Shown: positions 36,882 through 48,571 of the stretch, one piece after another
Layout of the letters: each line of letters begins with the position of its first letter
How positions within the stretch are numbered: position 1 is the stretch's first letter
Source of the DNA: Streptococcus parasuis
GTDB lineage: Bacteria; Bacillota; Bacilli; Lactobacillales; Streptococcaceae
DNA: 64,000 bases
Direction: 5' to 3'
Assembly: GCF_021654455.1 (NCBI RefSeq)
Contig: NZ_AP024276.1
Location: 310,001-374,000, forward strand
Notes under the pieces: model-generated
Told to the model about the DNA's origin: nothing
The model's input: the letters and a program-made list of their open reading frames with translations, nothing else
Database searches by the model: none
Translations under genes and position numbers: made by a program

Positions 36882-37100
36882 TGCTTTCGAAAATCAATTT
36901 TATCTGTTGTCAAGCGCTAGTTCTAAGTTTTTGTATAAAATATCTCAACGAAAGGACTGGAGTGAAAAAAAGGAACAAATTGTAGTTGCTTCAACCCGAG
37001 TCTAGAAACTAGGAAATGAGGTAAAAATTTGAAGATGCAAGTCTCCACGATTTGTAATTCAAACTCAAAGTCTGGCTACAATATCGGTTGATTTTCATTG
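36882..37100. repeat. mapZ-luxS gap with repeat-like ends
   Basis: No gene is seen here. The left end, 36882-36914, shares about 26 of 33 positions with 52744-52775 (ATG-TTTCG-AATC-A-TTATC-GTTGTCAA). The right end, TTGATTTTCATTGAGTA near 37088-37104, is the terminal sequence I associate with streptococcal BOX-type repeats, and GAAAATCAA at 36891 is its inverse. It may be a decayed small non-autonomous element. Confidence 0.4.
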
Positions 37101-37121
37101 AGTAAAATAATTGAATAATAC

Positions 37122-37169
37122 AAAAAGGTTTACAACCAGATTCGATGGAATAGGCTGTAAACCTTTTTT
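37122..37169. terminator. Bidirectional terminator between mapZ and luxS
   Basis: AAAAAGGTTTACA and TGTAAACCTTTTT arms around a 21-nt loop, with A and T runs on either side, so it can end transcripts from both directions. Confidence 0.85.
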
Positions 37170-37170
37170 A

Positions 37171-37653
37171 TTAAATAATGTTTCTCTCAAAGGCATCAGT
37201 AGAGATTCCTTGAGATAAAATTAATTTTGCCCATTCTTTTGCAGAGTGGAGACTGTGGTCTTTGTAGTTTCCGCATGACTCAATTGTTGTCCCTGGAACA
37301 TCTTCCCAAGTAATTCCTTCAGCAATTTCCTCTAAACTTGATTTGATGACCTGAGCGATTTGAGTCGGGTCTTGTTTCCCCCACATAATCATATGGAACC
37401 CAGTTCGGCAACCGAATGGAGAACAGTCGATGAGCCCATCAATACGTTGGCGAATCAACTTTGCCAAGAGATGTTCAATAGTATGCAAACCAGCGGTATC
37501 CATTGCGTTTTCATTCGGTTGAATTAGACGAATATCAAAGTTGGTAATGATATCTCCATTTGGTCCAACTTCTTCGGAAATTAAGCGAATATATGGCGCT
37601 TTAACAATCGTATGGTCTAATTCAAAACTTTCAACAACAACATCTTTTTTCAT
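37171..37653 (-). CDS. luxS: S-ribosylhomocysteine lyase (AI-2 synthesis)
   Basis: LuxS splits S-ribosylhomocysteine into homocysteine and DPD, the precursor of autoinducer-2, as part of the activated methyl cycle. A 160-residue metalloenzyme with the ligands His57 and His61 (HTIEH) and Cys127 (ESCGNY), and catalytic Cys82 in FGCRTGF. The frame opens 10 codons earlier, but the ATG at 37653 follows GGAGGAAACG. Single gene, divergent from rny. Confidence 0.96.
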   Translation of the reverse strand: MKKDVVVESFELDHTIVKAPYIRLISEEVGPNGDIITNFDIRLIQPNENAMDTAGLHTIEHLLAKLIRQRIDGLIDCSPFGCRTGFHMIMWGKQDPTQIAQVIKSSLEEIAEGITWEDVPGTTIESCGNYKDHSLHSAKEWAKLILSQGISTDAFERNII

Positions 37654-37707
37654 CGTTTCCTCCATAAATAGTGATAAAATCATTATACCATATTTATGAT
37701 TTTGGAA

Positions 37708-37736
37708 TTGTGAAATCGTTTCAAATATGGTAAAAT
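37708..37736 (+). promoter_or_regulatory. rny promoter
   Basis: TTGTGA and TAAAAT with 17-nt spacing. The leader would be about 115 nt. Confidence 0.55.
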
Positions 37737-37860
37737 AGAAACAGATTTTGTGAAAATCGAATATTAAGTCTATGTTAGGATGCTGTTAGAAATCAATAAA
37801 TCATTTCGATTTGACAACTGATGAAAAGAAGCAAAATAATATAGCTGAAAGAGGTAGAAT

Positions 37861-39474
37861 ATGGAAATCATTACAGTTGTAGTGACTCTTGTTTCTGCTC
37901 TCATTGGTTTAGTAATTGGTTACTTTGCCATTTCTTTGAAGATGAAAACTGCAAAAGAGGCTGCAGAATTGACACTTTTGAACGCGGAACAAGAAGCAAG
38001 TAATGTTCGAGGCCGTGCCGAAGATCAAGCTGAAGCCATCTTACAAACAGCAGAACGTGATCGTAAAACTTTGAAAAAAGAATTGCTTTTGGAAGCAAAG
38101 GAAGAGGCACGCAAGTATCGTGAAGAAATTGCAGAAGAATTTAAATCAGAGCGTCAAGAATTAAAACAAATTGAGTCTCGCTTAACAGAACGAGCAAGTA
38201 ATTTGGATCGTAAAGACGACAATTTAACCAACAAAGAAAAGACTTTGGAGAAAAAAGAACAGAGTCTGACTGATAAATCTAAGCACATAGATGAGCGTGA
38301 GCAAGAAGTTGCAAAGTTAGAGGAGCAAAAAGCACTAGAGTTAGAACGGGTAGCGGCCTTAAGTCAAGATGAGGCGAAGGAGATTATCTTAGCAGATACG
38401 CGTGATAAGTTATCTCATGAAATCGCTACGCGTATTAAAGAAGCAGAGCGTGAAGTAAAAGAGCGATCTGATAAGATGGCGAAAGACCTATTAGCTCAAG
38501 CTATGCAGCGTATTTCTGGTGAATATGTTGCTGAACAAACGATAACCTCTGTCCATTTGCCAGATGATGCAATGAAAGGACGTATCATTGGCCGAGAAGG
38601 TCGAAATATTCGTACATTTGAAAGTCTGACAGGGATTGATGTGATTATCGACGATACTCCAGAAGTGGTTGTTCTTTCAGGATTTGATCCAATACGTCGG
38701 GAAATCGCTCGAATGACAATGGAGACATTGTTGCAAGATGGTCGTATTCATCCAGCTCGAATTGAAGAATTAGTAGAAAAATACCGTATTGAAATGGACA
38801 ATCGCATCCGTGAATACGGGGAAGCGGCTGCTTATGAAGTAGGTGCTCCAAATCTGCATCCGGATTTGATAAAAATCATGGGTCGACTTCATTTCCGTAC
38901 GTCTTATGGTCAAAATGTTCTTCGACATTCAATCGAAGTTGCAAAATTGGCAGGCGTGCTTGCAGCTGAATTAGGTGAAAATGTGAATTTGGCTCGCCGG
39001 GCTGGATTCTTACATGACGTTGGAAAAGCGATTGATCGAGAAGTTGATGGTAGTCATGTCGAAATCGGAACAGAGTTAGCCAAAAAATACAAGGAACATC
39101 CCATTGTTGTTAACGCAATTGCAAGTCATCACGGTGATGTTGAAGCGACAAGTACGATTGCAGTTATTGTTGCTGCGGCTGATGCTTTGAGCGCAGCCCG
39201 TCCGGGTTCACGTCGCGAATCAATGGAGGCTTACATTAAACGACTTCAAGATTTGGAAGAAATTGCTAATAGTTTTGATGGAATCAAACAATCTTATGCC
39301 ATTCAAGCTGGTCGTGAGATTCGTATTATTGTGCATCCAAATAAGGTTAGTGATGATAAGATCACTATTTTGGCACACGATATCCGTGAGAAAATTGAAA
39401 ACAATTTGGATTATCCAGGAAATATAAAGATAACAGTCATTCGTGAAACGCGAGCAATAGATATTGCAAAATAA
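37861..39474 (+). CDS. rny: Ribonuclease Y
   Basis: RNase Y is the main endonuclease starting mRNA decay in Firmicutes. A 537-residue protein with an N-terminal membrane helix (residues 4-24), a long charged coiled coil (about 30-210), a KH domain ([19 protein letters not shown]), then an HD domain with [10 protein letters not shown] (metal-binding His-Asp near residue 385) and ASHHGD. ATG behind GAAAGAGG. Length and domains are normal. Confidence 0.96.
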   Translation: MEIITVVVTLVSALIGLVIGYFAISLKMKTAKEAAELTLLNAEQEASNVRGRAEDQAEAILQTAERDRKTLKKELLLEAKEEARKYREEIAEEFKSERQELKQIESRLTERASNLDRKDDNLTNKEKTLEKKEQSLTDKSKHIDEREQEVAKLEEQKALELERVAALSQDEAKEIILADTRDKLSHEIATRIKEAEREVKERSDKMAKDLLAQAMQRISGEYVAEQTITSVHLPDDAMKGRIIGREGRNIRTFESLTGIDVIIDDTPEVVVLSGFDPIRREIARMTMETLLQDGRIHPARIEELVEKYRIEMDNRIREYGEAAAYEVGAPNLHPDLIKIMGRLHFRTSYGQNVLRHSIEVAKLAGVLAAELGENVNLARRAGFLHDVGKAIDREVDGSHVEIGTELAKKYKEHPIVVNAIASHHGDVEATSTIAVIVAAADALSAARPGSRRESMEAYIKRLQDLEEIANSFDGIKQSYAIQAGREIRIIVHPNKVSDDKITILAHDIREKIENNLDYPGNIKITVIRETRAIDIAK

Positions 39475-39491
39475 AGTCTGAAAATGAATAT

Positions 39492-39567
39492 GAAAGAGTC
39501 TGAATGAGATACCATCAAATGTTAGAGAAAATCTGGTAGTTGAAGGTGAATCAAATAGGCTCTTTTC
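39492..39567 (+). terminator. Nested hairpin in the rny-gmk gap
   Basis: An outer 10-bp stem with wobbles (GAAAGAGTCT with AGGCTCTTTT) encloses an inner TACCA/TGGTA stem. It ends in TTTTC but has no long T tract, so it is a weak terminator or an RNA element. Confidence 0.45.
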
Positions 39568-39594
39568 TAGTTCTAAAATGTCTTTTAAAGATGA

Positions 39595-40311
<717 letters not shown>

Positions 40312-40334
40312 TAGAAAGAGAAGAGAATCGCATT

Positions 40335-40649
40335 ATGATGTTAAAACCGTCTATTGATACCTTGTTAGATAAGGTACCATCTAAGTATTCTTTGGTTATT
40401 CTTGAGGCTAAACGGGCCCATGAATTGGAAGCAGGAGCGAAAGCAACCCAGGAATTTACTTCAGTTAAATCTACCCTTCGTGCTTTGGAGGAGATTGAAT
40501 CTGGAAATGTGGTCATTCACCCAGATCCAAAAGCAAAAAGAGAAGCTGTTCGTCGCCGGGCTGAGGAAGCAAAGCGTTTAGCTGAGGAAGAAGAACGTAA
40601 AATCAAAGCTCAGATTGCTAAAGAAAAAGAAGACGGCGAAAAAATTTAA
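40335..40649 (+). CDS. rpoZ: RNA polymerase omega subunit
   Basis: A 104-residue omega subunit that stabilises the beta' subunit. [20 protein letters not shown] and [10 protein letters not shown] are the family core, followed by an Ala/Glu/Lys-rich C-terminal helix found in streptococcal forms. ATG 23 nt after gmk; the tandem ATGATG leaves a one-codon ambiguity. Confidence 0.94.
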   Translation: MMLKPSIDTLLDKVPSKYSLVILEAKRAHELEAGAKATQEFTSVKSTLRALEEIESGNVVIHPDPKAKREAVRRRAEEAKRLAEEEERKIKAQIAKEKEDGEKI

Positions 40650-40654
40650 ATATA

Positions 40655-40689
40655 AAACTCGGTTGGCACTACCATCCGGGTTTCTTTTC
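40655..40689 (+). terminator. Possible terminator between rpoZ and priA
   Basis: AAACTCGG and CCGGGTTT arms with a 13-nt loop, then CTTTTC. It could make the following operon partly independent. Confidence 0.55.
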
Positions 40690-40841
40690 ACTTTCAGATT
40701 GATAGACATGTTGATAGAAAGGAGGTAGGTCATTTAGTTTATCTTTTAATATTTGTTCCAACCAATAGTTGGAGTTTATACATAAAGTGAACCTTGTTCG
40801 CATCAGTCGTGGTATTAGAAGGTAAAATAAATGGAGATGGT

Positions 40842-43232
40842 ATGTTAGCACAGATTATTGTAGACGTCCCTTTGATGCAGACAGATCAAGCTTATTCCTA
40901 TCGAGTTCCAGCTGAGTTGGAAGAGGGGCTCAAGGTTGGTGTGCGTGTCCATGTACCCTTTGGTAAGGGAAATCGGCTGATTCAAGGGATTGTAGTTGAC
41001 TTGATTGATGAAAATGATGAAAATAACTTACAAGACTTGAAAGAGCTTGCCGAGGTTTTGGACTATAGTCCTGTTCTCAATCAAGAGCAATTTTGGTTGG
41101 CGGACCAGATGAGGAAGTCGGTCTTCTCCTATAAAATTACTCTCTTAAAATCCATGCTACCCAGCTTGCTCAATTCGACCTATGACAAATTGATCCGTCC
41201 AGGGCTTGGTTTGGAAATGGCAGAGCAGCTTAGTCTGTTTGGTGATAAGGAACAGATTCGTTTTTCTGACTTGGACGTGACAGAGCAAGGAAAAATCATG
41301 CGTCTAGCCCAGTCTGGAAAAATCTTGGTAGACTATGTGGCCAAGGATAAGAAACAAATTAAGAAAGAAAAATGGTACCGAGTTTGTCTAGAGAGATTAC
41401 GAGAAGCAGACATTAGTAATCGAGCAAAAAAACGGCAGCAGTTAAGGGAATTTCTTCTGGAACATTCTGAAGACCAGCTCCTTTCGAACCTAAAACCGGA
41501 CTATTCAGCTGATACCCTTCGCTATTTCCAAGAAAACGGCTATATAGAAGTCTGGGAAGAGGAAGTGTCGCGGACTCAGGGAGTTTTTGATAAGGTGGAA
41601 AAAACGCAGGCCTTGGATTTGAATCCAGAGCAGGCGATTGCGGTTCGGGAGATTGTGGCCTCTATCGGTCAGGAGAGTCAGACATTTCTACTGCAAGGAG
41701 TGACAGGTTCTGGGAAGACGGAGGTTTATCTCCAGGTCATTGACAGGGTTTTAAAAATGGGGAAAACGGCCATTATGCTGGTGCCTGAAATATCCTTGAC
41801 CCCTCAGATGACAAATCGTTTTATCTCTCGTTTTGGTCAGCAGGTTGCTATTTTGCACTCGGGCTTGTCTGATGGAGAGAAGTATGACGAGTGGAGAAAG
41901 ATTGAGACGAGGAATGCCCAAGTGGTTGTTGGGGCACGTTCGGCTATTTTTGCACCATTGACAAACTTGGGCGTTATCATCATAGATGAGGAGCATGAGG
42001 CGACCTACAAGCAGGACAGTAATCCACGCTACCATGCGCGTGATGTGGCAAAGTTGCGGGCAGACTATAATCGAGCGACTCTGGTCTTGGGGTCTGCTAC
42101 GCCGAGTCTTGAAACACGGGCTCGGGTTAGTCGAGGAGTCTATGGGAGACTGACTCTTAATCAGAGGGCCAATCCCTTGGCTCGTATTCCAGAAGTGGAA
42201 GTTGTGGATTTTCGAGATTACATTGGTCAGCAGGAGTCCAGTACCTTTACCCCTGTTTTGATTGATAAGATGAAAGAGAAGCTGGCTCGTAAGGAACAGG
42301 TAGTTCTTATGTTGAATCGGCGGGGTTATTCTTCTTTTGTCATGTGTCGTGATTGTGGGAGTGTTGACCAGTGTCCCAACTGTGATATTTCCCTGACGCT
42401 CCACATGGACACAAAGACGATGAATTGCCACTACTGCGGTTTTCAAAAGGGGATTCCTCAGACCTGTCCAAACTGCCAAAGTCGTTCCATTCGTTATTAT
42501 GGGACGGGTACGCAAAAGGCCTACGATGAATTGCAGGAGCTTTTGCCAGAAGCTAGAATTTTGCGTATGGATGTGGATACTACCAAGAAAAAAGGTGCTC
42601 ATGAGGACTTGCTCGAACGGTTTGGTCGAGGCGAAGCGGATATTCTTCTGGGAACCCAGATGATTGCCAAGGGCTTGGATTTTCCAAATGTGACGCTGGT
42701 TGGGGTGCTCAATGCTGATACGGCTCTCAATTTGCCTGATTTTCGGTCTTCTGAGCGGACCTTCCAGTTGCTAACTCAGGTAGCTGGTCGGGCCGGTCGA
42801 GCTGATAAGGAAGGGGAGGTCCTGATTCAGACCTACAACCCCAATCATTATGCCATTGCTTTTGCCAAGGAGCAGGATTATGAAGGTTTCTATCGTTATG
42901 AGATGGGCATTCGGAAAAATCTTGGTTATCCACCTTACTATTTTACGGTTGGCTTAACCTTGTCGCACAAGTCAGAAGAATTTGTCGTGAAAAAAGCCTA
43001 TGAAACTGTAGCCTTTCTCCGTCAACACTTAACAGATGCAATTCAAATCTTGGGACCAACGCCCAAGCCTATTGCCAGAACCCATAATCTCTACCACTAC
43101 CAGATTATCTTGAAATACCGGCATGAAGACCGTTTGGAAGAAGTCTTGAACCAGATTTTGGATTGGACACAGGAGAGAGAAAATCAAGATTTGCGGCTGA
43201 TTATTGACAATGAACCGCAGAATATGATGTGA
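40842..43232 (+). CDS. priA: Primosomal protein N' (replication restart helicase PriA)
   Basis: PriA reloads the replisome at stalled forks. A 796-residue helicase: N-terminal DNA-binding domain (VDVPLMQTDQAYSYRVP), Walker A GVTGSGKTEVYL (about residue 290), DEEH box (IIDEEHEATYKQD), a zinc-binding region with eight Cys (CRDCGSVDQCPNCDIS to CPNCQS) and a C-terminal helicase lobe (GTQMIAKGLDFPNV). The frame is open 16 codons earlier, but the ATG at 40842 follows GGAGATGGT and gives the family N terminus. Confidence 0.95.
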   Translation: MLAQIIVDVPLMQTDQAYSYRVPAELEEGLKVGVRVHVPFGKGNRLIQGIVVDLIDENDENNLQDLKELAEVLDYSPVLNQEQFWLADQMRKSVFSYKITLLKSMLPSLLNSTYDKLIRPGLGLEMAEQLSLFGDKEQIRFSDLDVTEQGKIMRLAQSGKILVDYVAKDKKQIKKEKWYRVCLERLREADISNRAKKRQQLREFLLEHSEDQLLSNLKPDYSADTLRYFQENGYIEVWEEEVSRTQGVFDKVEKTQALDLNPEQAIAVREIVASIGQESQTFLLQGVTGSGKTEVYLQVIDRVLKMGKTAIMLVPEISLTPQMTNRFISRFGQQVAILHSGLSDGEKYDEWRKIETRNAQVVVGARSAIFAPLTNLGVIIIDEEHEATYKQDSNPRYHARDVAKLRADYNRATLVLGSATPSLETRARVSRGVYGRLTLNQRANPLARIPEVEVVDFRDYIGQQESSTFTPVLIDKMKEKLARKEQVVLMLNRRGYSSFVMCRDCGSVDQCPNCDISLTLHMDTKTMNCHYCGFQKGIPQTCPNCQSRSIRYYGTGTQKAYDELQELLPEARILRMDVDTTKKKGAHEDLLERFGRGEADILLGTQMIAKGLDFPNVTLVGVLNADTALNLPDFRSSERTFQLLTQVAGRAGRADKEGEVLIQTYNPNHYAIAFAKEQDYEGFYRYEMGIRKNLGYPPYYFTVGLTLSHKSEEFVVKKAYETVAFLRQHLTDAIQILGPTPKPIARTHNLYHYQIILKYRHEDRLEEVLNQILDWTQERENQDLRLIIDNEPQNMM

Positions 43233-43287
43233 GGTCACTATTGATCTTGCATTTTTTTTATTCCAAATTTATTTTCATAGAGCGTTA

Positions 43288-43312
43288 TTAATTCAAATAA
43301 ACCTTGAATTAA
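43288..43312. repeat. Perfect 9-bp inverted repeat upstream of fmt
   Basis: TTAATTCAA and TTGAATTAA around a 7-nt spacer, without a T tract. A TATAAT box follows at about 43334. It could be an operator or a weak transcript end for priA. Confidence 0.45.
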
Positions 43313-43395
43313 GGAAAAAATAAGTATAAATGGTATAATTAGGAGATAGTATAATCAAAAATTAGTACGAATGAAAGGGAGATGAGAAAGGAAGC

Positions 43396-44334
43396 ATGAC
43401 AAAGTTAATTTTTATGGGAACACCAGCGTTTTCGGCTACTGTCTTAAGGGGATTATTAGCGGATGATAATTATGAAATACTTGCTGTTGTAACCCAGCCA
43501 GACCGAGCTGTTGGACGAAAAAAAGTCATCCAAATGACACCTGTGAAAGAAGTAGCCTTGGAATACAATTTACCAGTCTATCAACCAGAGAAGCTATCTG
43601 GAAGCCAAGAATTGGACGAGCTGATGAATTTAGGAGCAGATGGGATTGTGACGGCAGCTTTTGGGCAATTCCTACCAACCAAATTATTGAACTCAGTTGA
43701 CTTTGCAGTCAATGTTCACGCTTCTCTTCTTCCTAAATACCGTGGCGGTGCCCCTATCCATTACGCCTTGATTAACGGTGATGAACGTGCCGGCGTAACC
43801 ATCATGGAAATGGTCAAGGAAATGGATGCAGGAGACATGATTTCCAGAGATAGTATTGCTATTGAAGAAAGCGACAATGTCGGCACCTTGTTTGAAAAGT
43901 TGGCTGTTGTTGGTCGGGATTTATTATTACAAACCTTACCAGCCTATATTGCTGGTGACTTGAAACCAGTCGCTCAAAATCCAGATCAGGTAACCTTCTC
44001 ACCAAATATTCAGCCAGAGGAAGAGGTTCTGGATTGGAATAAGACAGCTCGTCAATTATTTAATCAGATTAGAGGTATGTATCCTTGGCCTGTTGCCCAT
44101 ACTTATTGGCAAGGGGAACGGTTTAAAATTCAAGAAGCTGTAGAAACAGAAGGTGAAGGATCAGTCGGTCAGGTTATTGCTCGAAGCAAGAAAGAATTGG
44201 TTATTGCGGCAGGTCAGGGAGCCCTTTCTCTGAAAACAGTCCAGCCGGCTGGTAAGCCCAAAATGACAATTGCGGACTTCTTGAATGGAGCTGGTCGAGA
44301 TATCAAGGTGGGAGATCGATTTGGTGGTCAATAA
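43396..44334 (+). CDS. fmt: Methionyl-tRNA formyltransferase
   Basis: Fmt formylates initiator Met-tRNA using 10-formyltetrahydrofolate. A 312-residue enzyme with [11 protein letters not shown] at the N terminus and the catalytic signature [24 protein letters not shown] (Asn, His, Asp near residues 107-145) followed by a C-terminal tRNA-binding barrel. ATG behind GGGAGATGAG. It overlaps rsmB. Confidence 0.95.
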   Translation: MTKLIFMGTPAFSATVLRGLLADDNYEILAVVTQPDRAVGRKKVIQMTPVKEVALEYNLPVYQPEKLSGSQELDELMNLGADGIVTAAFGQFLPTKLLNSVDFAVNVHASLLPKYRGGAPIHYALINGDERAGVTIMEMVKEMDAGDMISRDSIAIEESDNVGTLFEKLAVVGRDLLLQTLPAYIAGDLKPVAQNPDQVTFSPNIQPEEEVLDWNKTARQLFNQIRGMYPWPVAHTYWQGERFKIQEAVETEGEGSVGQVIARSKKELVIAAGQGALSLKTVQPAGKPKMTIADFLNGAGRDIKVGDRFGGQ

Positions 44335-45634
44335 ACAAGAATCAGCAAGAGGTCTAGCTTTGTCTGTATTGGAACAAGTCTTTGATCAAGGAGCTTACTC
44401 GAACATCGCTCTCAATAAGGCTCTAGAATCTTCTCAGTTATCAGCACAGGATAAGGGATTGGCGACCGAGTTGGTTTATGGGACGGTTTCTCGTAAAATG
44501 ACTCTAGAGTGGTATTTGGCACATTTTATTGAGGATAGAGAAAAGTTAGATACATGGGTTTACTATCTACTCATGTTGAGTCTGTATCAGCTACTCTATT
44601 TGGATAAACTGCCTATTCACGCAGTTGTCAATGAGGCTGTACAAATCGCAAAAAGAGGCCGAGGTGCAGACAAGTTTGTTAATGCAGTTCTTCGTAAAAT
44701 CAGTCAAACTTCGTTGCCAAGTCCATCTGATATTAAGCGAAAGAATAAACGGTTATCTATTCAATATTCTGTACCTGTTTGGCTGGTCCAAACTTTAATT
44801 ACGGAATACGGTGAGGACCGCGCAGAGAAGATTTTTCAAAGTCTGCACACTCGAAACAAAGCCAGTGTGCGCGTGACAGATAGTAAACAAGTAAATCGTT
44901 TAGCAAGAGAATTAGGTGCGGATGTTTCAAAATTATCACCTTTTGGTCTGGTAAAATCTCATGGACACTTTGCAGGAACAGATTATTTTAAAGACGGGCT
45001 TTTAACGATTCAAGATGAAACCAGTCAATTGGTAGCTCCGACTTTGGATATTCAAGGAGATGAAATCATCTTGGATGCCTGTGCAGCTCCGGGTGGAAAG
45101 ACCTGTCATATAGCGAGTTATCTTACAACAGGTAAAGTCACTGCATTGGACCTTTATGATCATAAGTTGACGTTAATTGAAGAGAATGCTCATCGATTGG
45201 GGTTGACAAATAAAATAGAAACAATGCGATTGGATGCAAGTCAAGTTCATGAAACATTTGGTCCCGATAGCTTTGATAAAATATTGGTGGATGCTCCATG
45301 TTCCGGAATAGGGCTTATCCGTCGTAAGCCAGATATTCGTTACAATAAAGCTGCAATGGATTTTGATTCGTTGAAACATATTCAATTGCGAATATTAGAC
45401 AGTGTTTGCCAAACTCTGAAAATAGGTGGTATAATAACCTATAGTACTTGTACGATTATTGCCAAGGAAAACCAAGAGGTGATTCAGGAGTTTTTGGCCA
45501 ATCATCCGAATTTTGAGCAGGTGCCTCTTGAGCATCCTCTGCCGGATATTGTAGTGGATGGTTGTTTATTGATTACACCGGAGCTATATGAGACAGATGG
45601 ATTTTTCATTAGTAAAATAAGAAGAAAATCCTAG
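44324..45634 (+). CDS. rsmB: 16S rRNA (cytosine(967)-C5)-methyltransferase
   Basis: RsmB (Sun) methylates C967 of 16S rRNA. A 436-residue protein with an N-terminal NusB-like RNA-binding domain (about 1-130) and a C-terminal methyltransferase: [12 protein letters not shown] (motif I), [18 protein letters not shown] (motif IV with catalytic Cys) and TYSTCTI (second Cys). The frame opens inside fmt; GTG at 44324, 8 nt after GGGAG, is taken as start, with TTG at 44321 as alternative. It overlaps fmt by 11 nt. Confidence 0.93.
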   Translation: MVNKQESARGLALSVLEQVFDQGAYSNIALNKALESSQLSAQDKGLATELVYGTVSRKMTLEWYLAHFIEDREKLDTWVYYLLMLSLYQLLYLDKLPIHAVVNEAVQIAKRGRGADKFVNAVLRKISQTSLPSPSDIKRKNKRLSIQYSVPVWLVQTLITEYGEDRAEKIFQSLHTRNKASVRVTDSKQVNRLARELGADVSKLSPFGLVKSHGHFAGTDYFKDGLLTIQDETSQLVAPTLDIQGDEIILDACAAPGGKTCHIASYLTTGKVTALDLYDHKLTLIEENAHRLGLTNKIETMRLDASQVHETFGPDSFDKILVDAPCSGIGLIRRKPDIRYNKAAMDFDSLKHIQLRILDSVCQTLKIGGIITYSTCTIIAKENQEVIQEFLANHPNFEQVPLEHPLPDIVVDGCLLITPELYETDGFFISKIRRKS

Positions 45635-45648
45635 AATAAGAGGAGGAA

Positions 45649-45661
45649 GTTGCTTAGCAAC
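45649..45661 (+). promoter_or_regulatory. Small hairpin between ribosome binding site and stp start
   Basis: GTTGC, TTA, GCAAC. It lies between AGGAGG (45641-45646) and the ATG at 45674, so folding would shorten an otherwise 27-nt spacing to about 14. Confidence 0.45.
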
Positions 45662-45673
45662 TGTATTATAAAT

Positions 45674-46411
45674 ATGGAAATTGCATTATTAACTGATGTG
45701 GGACTTAAACGTTCAAACAACCAAGATTACGTGAATCGGTATACCAATAGAGCTGGGATTGATTTAATTGTGTTGGCAGATGGTATGGGTGGGCATAGAG
45801 CGGGACATATTGCTAGTGAAATGACAGCAACTGACCTCGGAATCGCTTGGGTTGATACTCAATTATCAACATTGAATGATGTTCGCGAATGGATGGTCCA
45901 TGTCATTGAACAAGAGAATAAAAAAATCCATGAATTGGGACAAACCGAAGAATACAAAGGGATGGGTACAACTTTAGAAGCTGTTGTCATTATCGATAAT
46001 CAAATGATTTTTGCTCACGTTGGAGATTCACGTATTGGATTGATTCGTAATGGTGAATATACTCGCCTTACAAATGACCATTCTCTAGTTGGAGCCTTGG
46101 TAAGAGCAGGTCAATTGACGGAGGAAGAAGCTCAACGCCATCCGCAAAAGAATATTGTTACTCAATCTATTGGTCAAGCAGATCCAGTTGAACCTGATAT
46201 TGCTTTAAAGACGTTAGAGGCGGGTGATTTTATCGTTGTTAATAGCGATGGTTTGACCAATATGGTTTCAGTCGAAGATATACGAGATATTGTGCTTAGC
46301 GAGGTTGCGCTGGAGAGTAAGGTTGAGACCTTGATTCGATTTGCGAATAATGCCGGCGGTTTGGACAATATTACAGTTGCTCTTCTACACGTAACGGAGG
46401 AGGCGCACTAA
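45674..46411 (+). CDS. stp: Serine/threonine phosphatase of the PP2C family (Stp/PhpP)
   Basis: Removes phosphate from substrates of the cognate kinase PknB/StkP. A 245-residue PPM phosphatase with metal-binding Asp in [21 protein letters not shown] (Asp near residue 36), [18 protein letters not shown] and [10 protein letters not shown]. The start fitting the family, ATG 45674, has no adjacent ribosome binding site; the AGGAGG is 27 nt away, before a hairpin. A TTG at 45650 is only 3 nt from AGGAGG, too close for normal use. Stop overlaps the pknB ATG (TAATG). Confidence 0.94.
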   Translation: MEIALLTDVGLKRSNNQDYVNRYTNRAGIDLIVLADGMGGHRAGHIASEMTATDLGIAWVDTQLSTLNDVREWMVHVIEQENKKIHELGQTEEYKGMGTTLEAVVIIDNQMIFAHVGDSRIGLIRNGEYTRLTNDHSLVGALVRAGQLTEEEAQRHPQKNIVTQSIGQADPVEPDIALKTLEAGDFIVVNSDGLTNMVSVEDIRDIVLSEVALESKVETLIRFANNAGGLDNITVALLHVTEEAH

Positions 46412-48384
46412 TGATTCAAATCGGTAAAATTTTTGCCGGTCGGTATCGAATTATTCGGCAAATTGGTCGCGGGGGAATGGCAGATGTTTACCTTGCAAAA
46501 GATTTGATATTAGATGGTGAAGAGGTTGCTGTTAAAGTTCTTCGCACCAACTATCAGACTGACCAAATTGCGGTTCAGCGTTTTCAAAGAGAAGCACGAG
46601 CGATGGCAGAATTGGATCACCCGAATATTGTTCGTATCTCAGATATTGGCGAGGAAGATGGCCAACAATATCTGGCTATGGAGTATGTCAATGGATTAGA
46701 CCTGAAACGCTATATTAAAGAAAATGCACCTCTTGCAAATGATGTAGCTGTTCGTATTATGGGACAAATTCTATTAGCAATGCGTATGGCACATACTAGA
46801 GGAATTGTTCACAGGGATTTAAAACCTCAAAATGTACTTTTGACAACGGATGGAGTTGCAAAGGTGACAGACTTTGGTATTGCAGTTGCATTTGCTGAAA
46901 CAAGTCTGACTCAAACAAATTCAATGCTTGGATCAGTTCATTACCTCTCTCCTGAACAAGCTCGTGGTGCAAAAGCGACGATTCAAAGTGATATCTATGC
47001 AATGGGGATTATCCTTTTTGAAATGTTGACAGGGCGAATCCCATATGATGGAGATAGTGCAGTTACTATTGCATTACAACATTTCCAAAAACCCCTGCCA
47101 TCAGTTAGAGAAGAAAATGCTAATGTTCCACAAGCTCTCGAAAATGTTGTGTTAAAAGCAACGGCAAAGAAGCTTAGTGAACGGTATAAGTCTGTTGCAG
47201 AAATGTATGCGGATTTAGCTTCATCACTTTCAATGGACAGAAGAAATGAGCCTCGAATTGTTTTAGAAGGCAATAGAGTCGATACCAAAACCTTACCAAA
47301 ATTATCACAGGTAAACGTTGAGAATAAGAGTCAGGAAGACAGTGAAAAAAATTCCAAGGAATTGCCTAATAACCAGACCTCTCCTTCAAAAAACGTATCA
47401 AAGCAGGCCTTGAAACCACGACGCGGGATGAGGACGCGATACAAAGTTTTAATTGGAGCGATTGTTTTGACAATTGCGGCTTTGGGATTTTTGATATACA
47501 GTACCCCTTCTACAGTACAAGTTCCTAATGTAGTTGGTGAAACCTTAGATGTTGCAAAGGAAAAAATTGAGGTCGCAGGACTGGTTGTTGGAGATGTAAA
47601 AGAAGAGGCCTCGACAGAATATAAGGAAGGAACTGTTATTCGGACTAGTCCTGGGGCCAATACTTCTAGGATGGAAGGTAGCAAAGTTGACATTGTTGTA
47701 GCCAGTGTCGCTATGGTTACAGTACCAAATTTAATTGGAAGCGATGCAGACTCCGCTCAAAAAGAATTGGAAGATTTAGGGTTTAAGGTAACGCTTAAAA
47801 AAGAATATAGCGATACTGTAGAAGAAGGCTATGTCATTAAGACAGACCCTGTAGCAAATAGTTCAAAAGAAAAAGGCAGTACAATTACGGTGGTAGTGTC
47901 TAAAGGGGCACAACCAAAAACAGTTCCGGATGTTACCGGAAAATCACAAGACACTGCGAAACAACTTCTTGAGGCAGCGGGATTCATTATAGGTACTATT
48001 TCAGAAGAGTATAGTGATAGTGTTGCAGAAGGAAATGTTATTAGTACAGATCCTCAAGCAAATGTAGAATTAGAGAAAGGTTCTATTGTTAATATGGTAG
48101 TTTCTAAAGGGAAGGAAGTTATCATGCCGGATCTTGTTTCTGCAGGCTACACTTACTCCGAAGCTCGAAATCAGCTACAATCCTTAGGTGTTACCACAAT
48201 AGAAAAACAAGAGGATCGCAGTTATACAACCACAACTAGTGATATTGTCGTAGGTCAGTATCCTGCTGCGGGCACTGTCATTGATGGACCAGTGACATTG
48301 TATGTATCAGTCGCGACTACGAGCACAAATTCTACCAGTACGACAGGTTCCTCCTCAAGTACTTCTACTAGTAGTAGCGAATAG
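46411..48384 (+). CDS. pknB: PASTA-domain serine/threonine kinase (StkP/PknB)
   Basis: The main eukaryotic-type kinase of streptococci, controlling division and wall synthesis via MapZ, GpsB, DivIVA and others. A 657-residue protein: kinase domain 10-270 ([11 protein letters not shown] loop, VAVKVL with the ATP-binding Lys near 42, HRDLKPQN near 134, DFGIA), a juxtamembrane region rich in Ser/Asn, one membrane helix near 345-363 and four extracellular PASTA repeats (starts near 369, 437, 506, 573), then a Ser/Thr tail. It overlaps stp by 1 nt. Confidence 0.96.
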   Translation: MIQIGKIFAGRYRIIRQIGRGGMADVYLAKDLILDGEEVAVKVLRTNYQTDQIAVQRFQREARAMAELDHPNIVRISDIGEEDGQQYLAMEYVNGLDLKRYIKENAPLANDVAVRIMGQILLAMRMAHTRGIVHRDLKPQNVLLTTDGVAKVTDFGIAVAFAETSLTQTNSMLGSVHYLSPEQARGAKATIQSDIYAMGIILFEMLTGRIPYDGDSAVTIALQHFQKPLPSVREENANVPQALENVVLKATAKKLSERYKSVAEMYADLASSLSMDRRNEPRIVLEGNRVDTKTLPKLSQVNVENKSQEDSEKNSKELPNNQTSPSKNVSKQALKPRRGMRTRYKVLIGAIVLTIAALGFLIYSTPSTVQVPNVVGETLDVAKEKIEVAGLVVGDVKEEASTEYKEGTVIRTSPGANTSRMEGSKVDIVVASVAMVTVPNLIGSDADSAQKELEDLGFKVTLKKEYSDTVEEGYVIKTDPVANSSKEKGSTITVVVSKGAQPKTVPDVTGKSQDTAKQLLEAAGFIIGTISEEYSDSVAEGNVISTDPQANVELEKGSIVNMVVSKGKEVIMPDLVSAGYTYSEARNQLQSLGVTTIEKQEDRSYTTTTSDIVVGQYPAAGTVIDGPVTLYVSVATTSTNSTSTTGSSSSTSTSSSE

Positions 48385-48407
48385 TTTTCATATTTAGTAT
48401 TATTTAT

Positions 48408-48436
48408 AAAGAGAGAACGATAATGTTCTCTCTTTT
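48408..48436 (+). terminator. Terminator after pknB
   Basis: AAAGAGAGAAC and GTTCTCTCTTT form a perfect 11-bp stem around GATAAT, then T. Confidence 0.9.
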
Positions 48437-48571
48437 AATGTTAGTAAATATACGTATATTTTTGTTTTATGGACATAATTTAATTGGATATCTTGGTTTT
48501 AAATATTCCATCTAAAGAAGGAGTTATTTTTCTGAAATTTTGATAAAATAATATAGAAAGGAAGTAATGAT

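Noticed and set aside
41751..42602. A 283-residue open frame on the minus strand of priA
   Set aside because: Antisense to a well-conserved helicase; its composition (rich in His, Thr, Ser) is that of a shadow frame and no start signal is present.
47500..48340. Internal repeats in the 3' half of pknB considered as a DNA repeat array
   Set aside because: They are the four PASTA protein domains, similar in amino acids and not in DNA.
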